Origin: Streptomyces xylophagus
Lineage (GTDB): Bacteria; Actinomycetota; Actinomycetes; Streptomycetales; Streptomycetaceae
DNA length: 64,000 nt
Assembly: GCF_000716435.1 (NCBI RefSeq)
Contig: NZ_JNWO01000022.1
Location: forward strand, 62,001-126,000
Reading direction: 5' to 3'
The notes beneath the pieces were generated by a model, which saw only the letters and a list, made by a program, of their open reading frames with translations, searched no databases and was not told the origin of the DNA. This document shows, in pieces, positions 63,583 through 64,000 of the stretch. Position 1 is the stretch's first letter. The number at the start of each line of letters is the position of its first letter. Position numbers and translations under genes: made by a program.

Positions 63583-64000
63583 TCAGCCCAGGTCACCCGC
63601 AGCAGTCAGCTCCGCCAGCCGCACCAACGTACGCACAGCAGACCCCGTCCCACCCTTGGGGGTGTAGCCGAACGGCCCGCCCTCGTTGAACGCCGGCCCA
63701 GCGATGTCGACGTGGGCCCAGGTGATCCCCTCGCCCACGAACTCCCGCAGGAACAGCCCGGCGACGAGCCCACCGCCCATCCGCTCACCCATGTTCGCGA
63801 TGTCGGCGGTGGGGGAGTCCATCCCCTTACGCAGATGCTCCGGCAACGGCATCGGCCACGACGGCTCCCCGACCTCCTCGGCCGCGTCCACGATCGCCGC
63901 ACGGAAGGCATCATCGTTGGCCATCACGCCGAACGTGCGGCTCCCCAGAGCCAGAACCATCGCCCCCGTCAGCGTCGCCACGTCCACGATCGCGTCCGGC
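63583..64000 (-). CDS. pepA: Leucyl aminopeptidase (M17), N-terminal part beyond window
   Basis: The last 139 or so codons of an M17 cytosolic aminopeptidase. The end of the catalytic domain is present: VDVATLTGAMVLALGS, SPTADIANMGERMGGGLVAGLFLREFV (metal and substrate residues) and WAHVDIAGPAF. The protein hydrolyses N-terminal amino acids from peptides using two zinc ions. The start and the first metal-binding loops lie outside the window. It is followed by a long noncoding repeat region. Confidence 0.93.
   Translation of the reverse strand, partial: PDAIVDVATLTGAMVLALGSRTFGVMANDDAFRAAIVDAAEEVGEPSWPMPLPEHLRKGMDSPTADIANMGERMGGGLVAGLFLREFVGEGITWAHVDIAGPAFNEGGPFGYTPKGGTGSAVRTLVRLAELTAAGDLG

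Noticed and set aside
63189..63596. N-terminal extension of lpd up to 63596
   Set aside because: It would translate the family B repeat; the GTG at 63188 has a good ribosome site and gives the normal family length.

Overview
The window is strongly GC-rich with a near-universal G/C third codon position, frequent GTG starts, and families typical of high-GC mycelial actinobacteria (SpoIIE-type PP2C phosphatases, XRE/DUF397 pairs, DUF397, FemX-like proteins, two glutamine synthetases). Gene content and order (lpd-sucB, aceE, lipB-lipA, glnA, glnII, pullulanase) fit a core-chromosome segment of Streptomyces. About 65 protein genes are supported; I see no rRNA, tRNA, CRISPR array or intact transposon.

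Layout. 1-4300: 3' end of a pullulanase, a response-regulator/PP2C phosphatase and a small tautomerase. 4300-7000: TetR regulator, ferredoxin reductase and a ferritin-like 'metal-dependent hydrolase' (the last two translationally coupled). 7000-11900: a sigma-like membrane protein, a TPR protein, a lipoprotein and a secreted DUF1996 protein. 11900-15700: NarL-type two-component pair, NAD-dependent epimerase, winged-helix regulator. 15950-18160: DUF6891 protein and glnII with a GlnR double box. 18270-24400: MarR/hydrolase divergent pair, RlpA-like secreted protein, Tat-exported peptidase-like hydrolase, ArsC-like protein, SGNH hydrolase and its TetR regulator, small orphan. 24600-30800: winged-helix (HTH_42) protein, DUF2252, small membrane protein, pspAB-htpX, HEAT-like protein. 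30800-33300: glnA with GlnR boxes, RDD protein. 33400-35400: two-component flavin monooxygenase and its flavin reductase. 35400-36850: a compositionally odd patch with a VCBS remnant and unfamiliar ORFs. 37300-40450: DUF4191 protein, a 66-aa conserved protein, lipA and lipB. 40700-49200: NsdA-like regulator, an FAD oxidoreductase with a low-complexity insert, TIGR01777 epimerase, acetyltransferase, MarP-like protease, PGRP amidase, FemX-like protein. 49200-55100: ATPase/XRE/DUF397 trio, a ClpC2-like Clp_N regulator, small proteins, WYL regulator. 55360-64000: aceE, its GntR neighbour, a lipoprotein, sucB, lpd and the 3' part of pepA.

How the genes work together. The right half collects pyruvate dehydrogenase E1, a 2-oxoacid dehydrogenase E2 with two lipoyl domains, the E3 dihydrolipoamide dehydrogenase and both enzymes of lipoate attachment and synthesis (LipB, LipA). 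The middle carries both ammonium-assimilating glutamine synthetases, each preceded by paired GlnR-type boxes 22 bp apart. Several regulator genes have perfect palindromes at their own promoters (MarR, TetR, Clp_N protein, GntR/aceE), so local autoregulation is a recurrent theme. The most interesting locus is the Clp_N/HTH gene at 51538: a textbook -35/-10 promoter with a 17-bp spacer, predicted to give a leaderless mRNA, with one GTCAA-N7-TTGAC palindrome on each promoter element.
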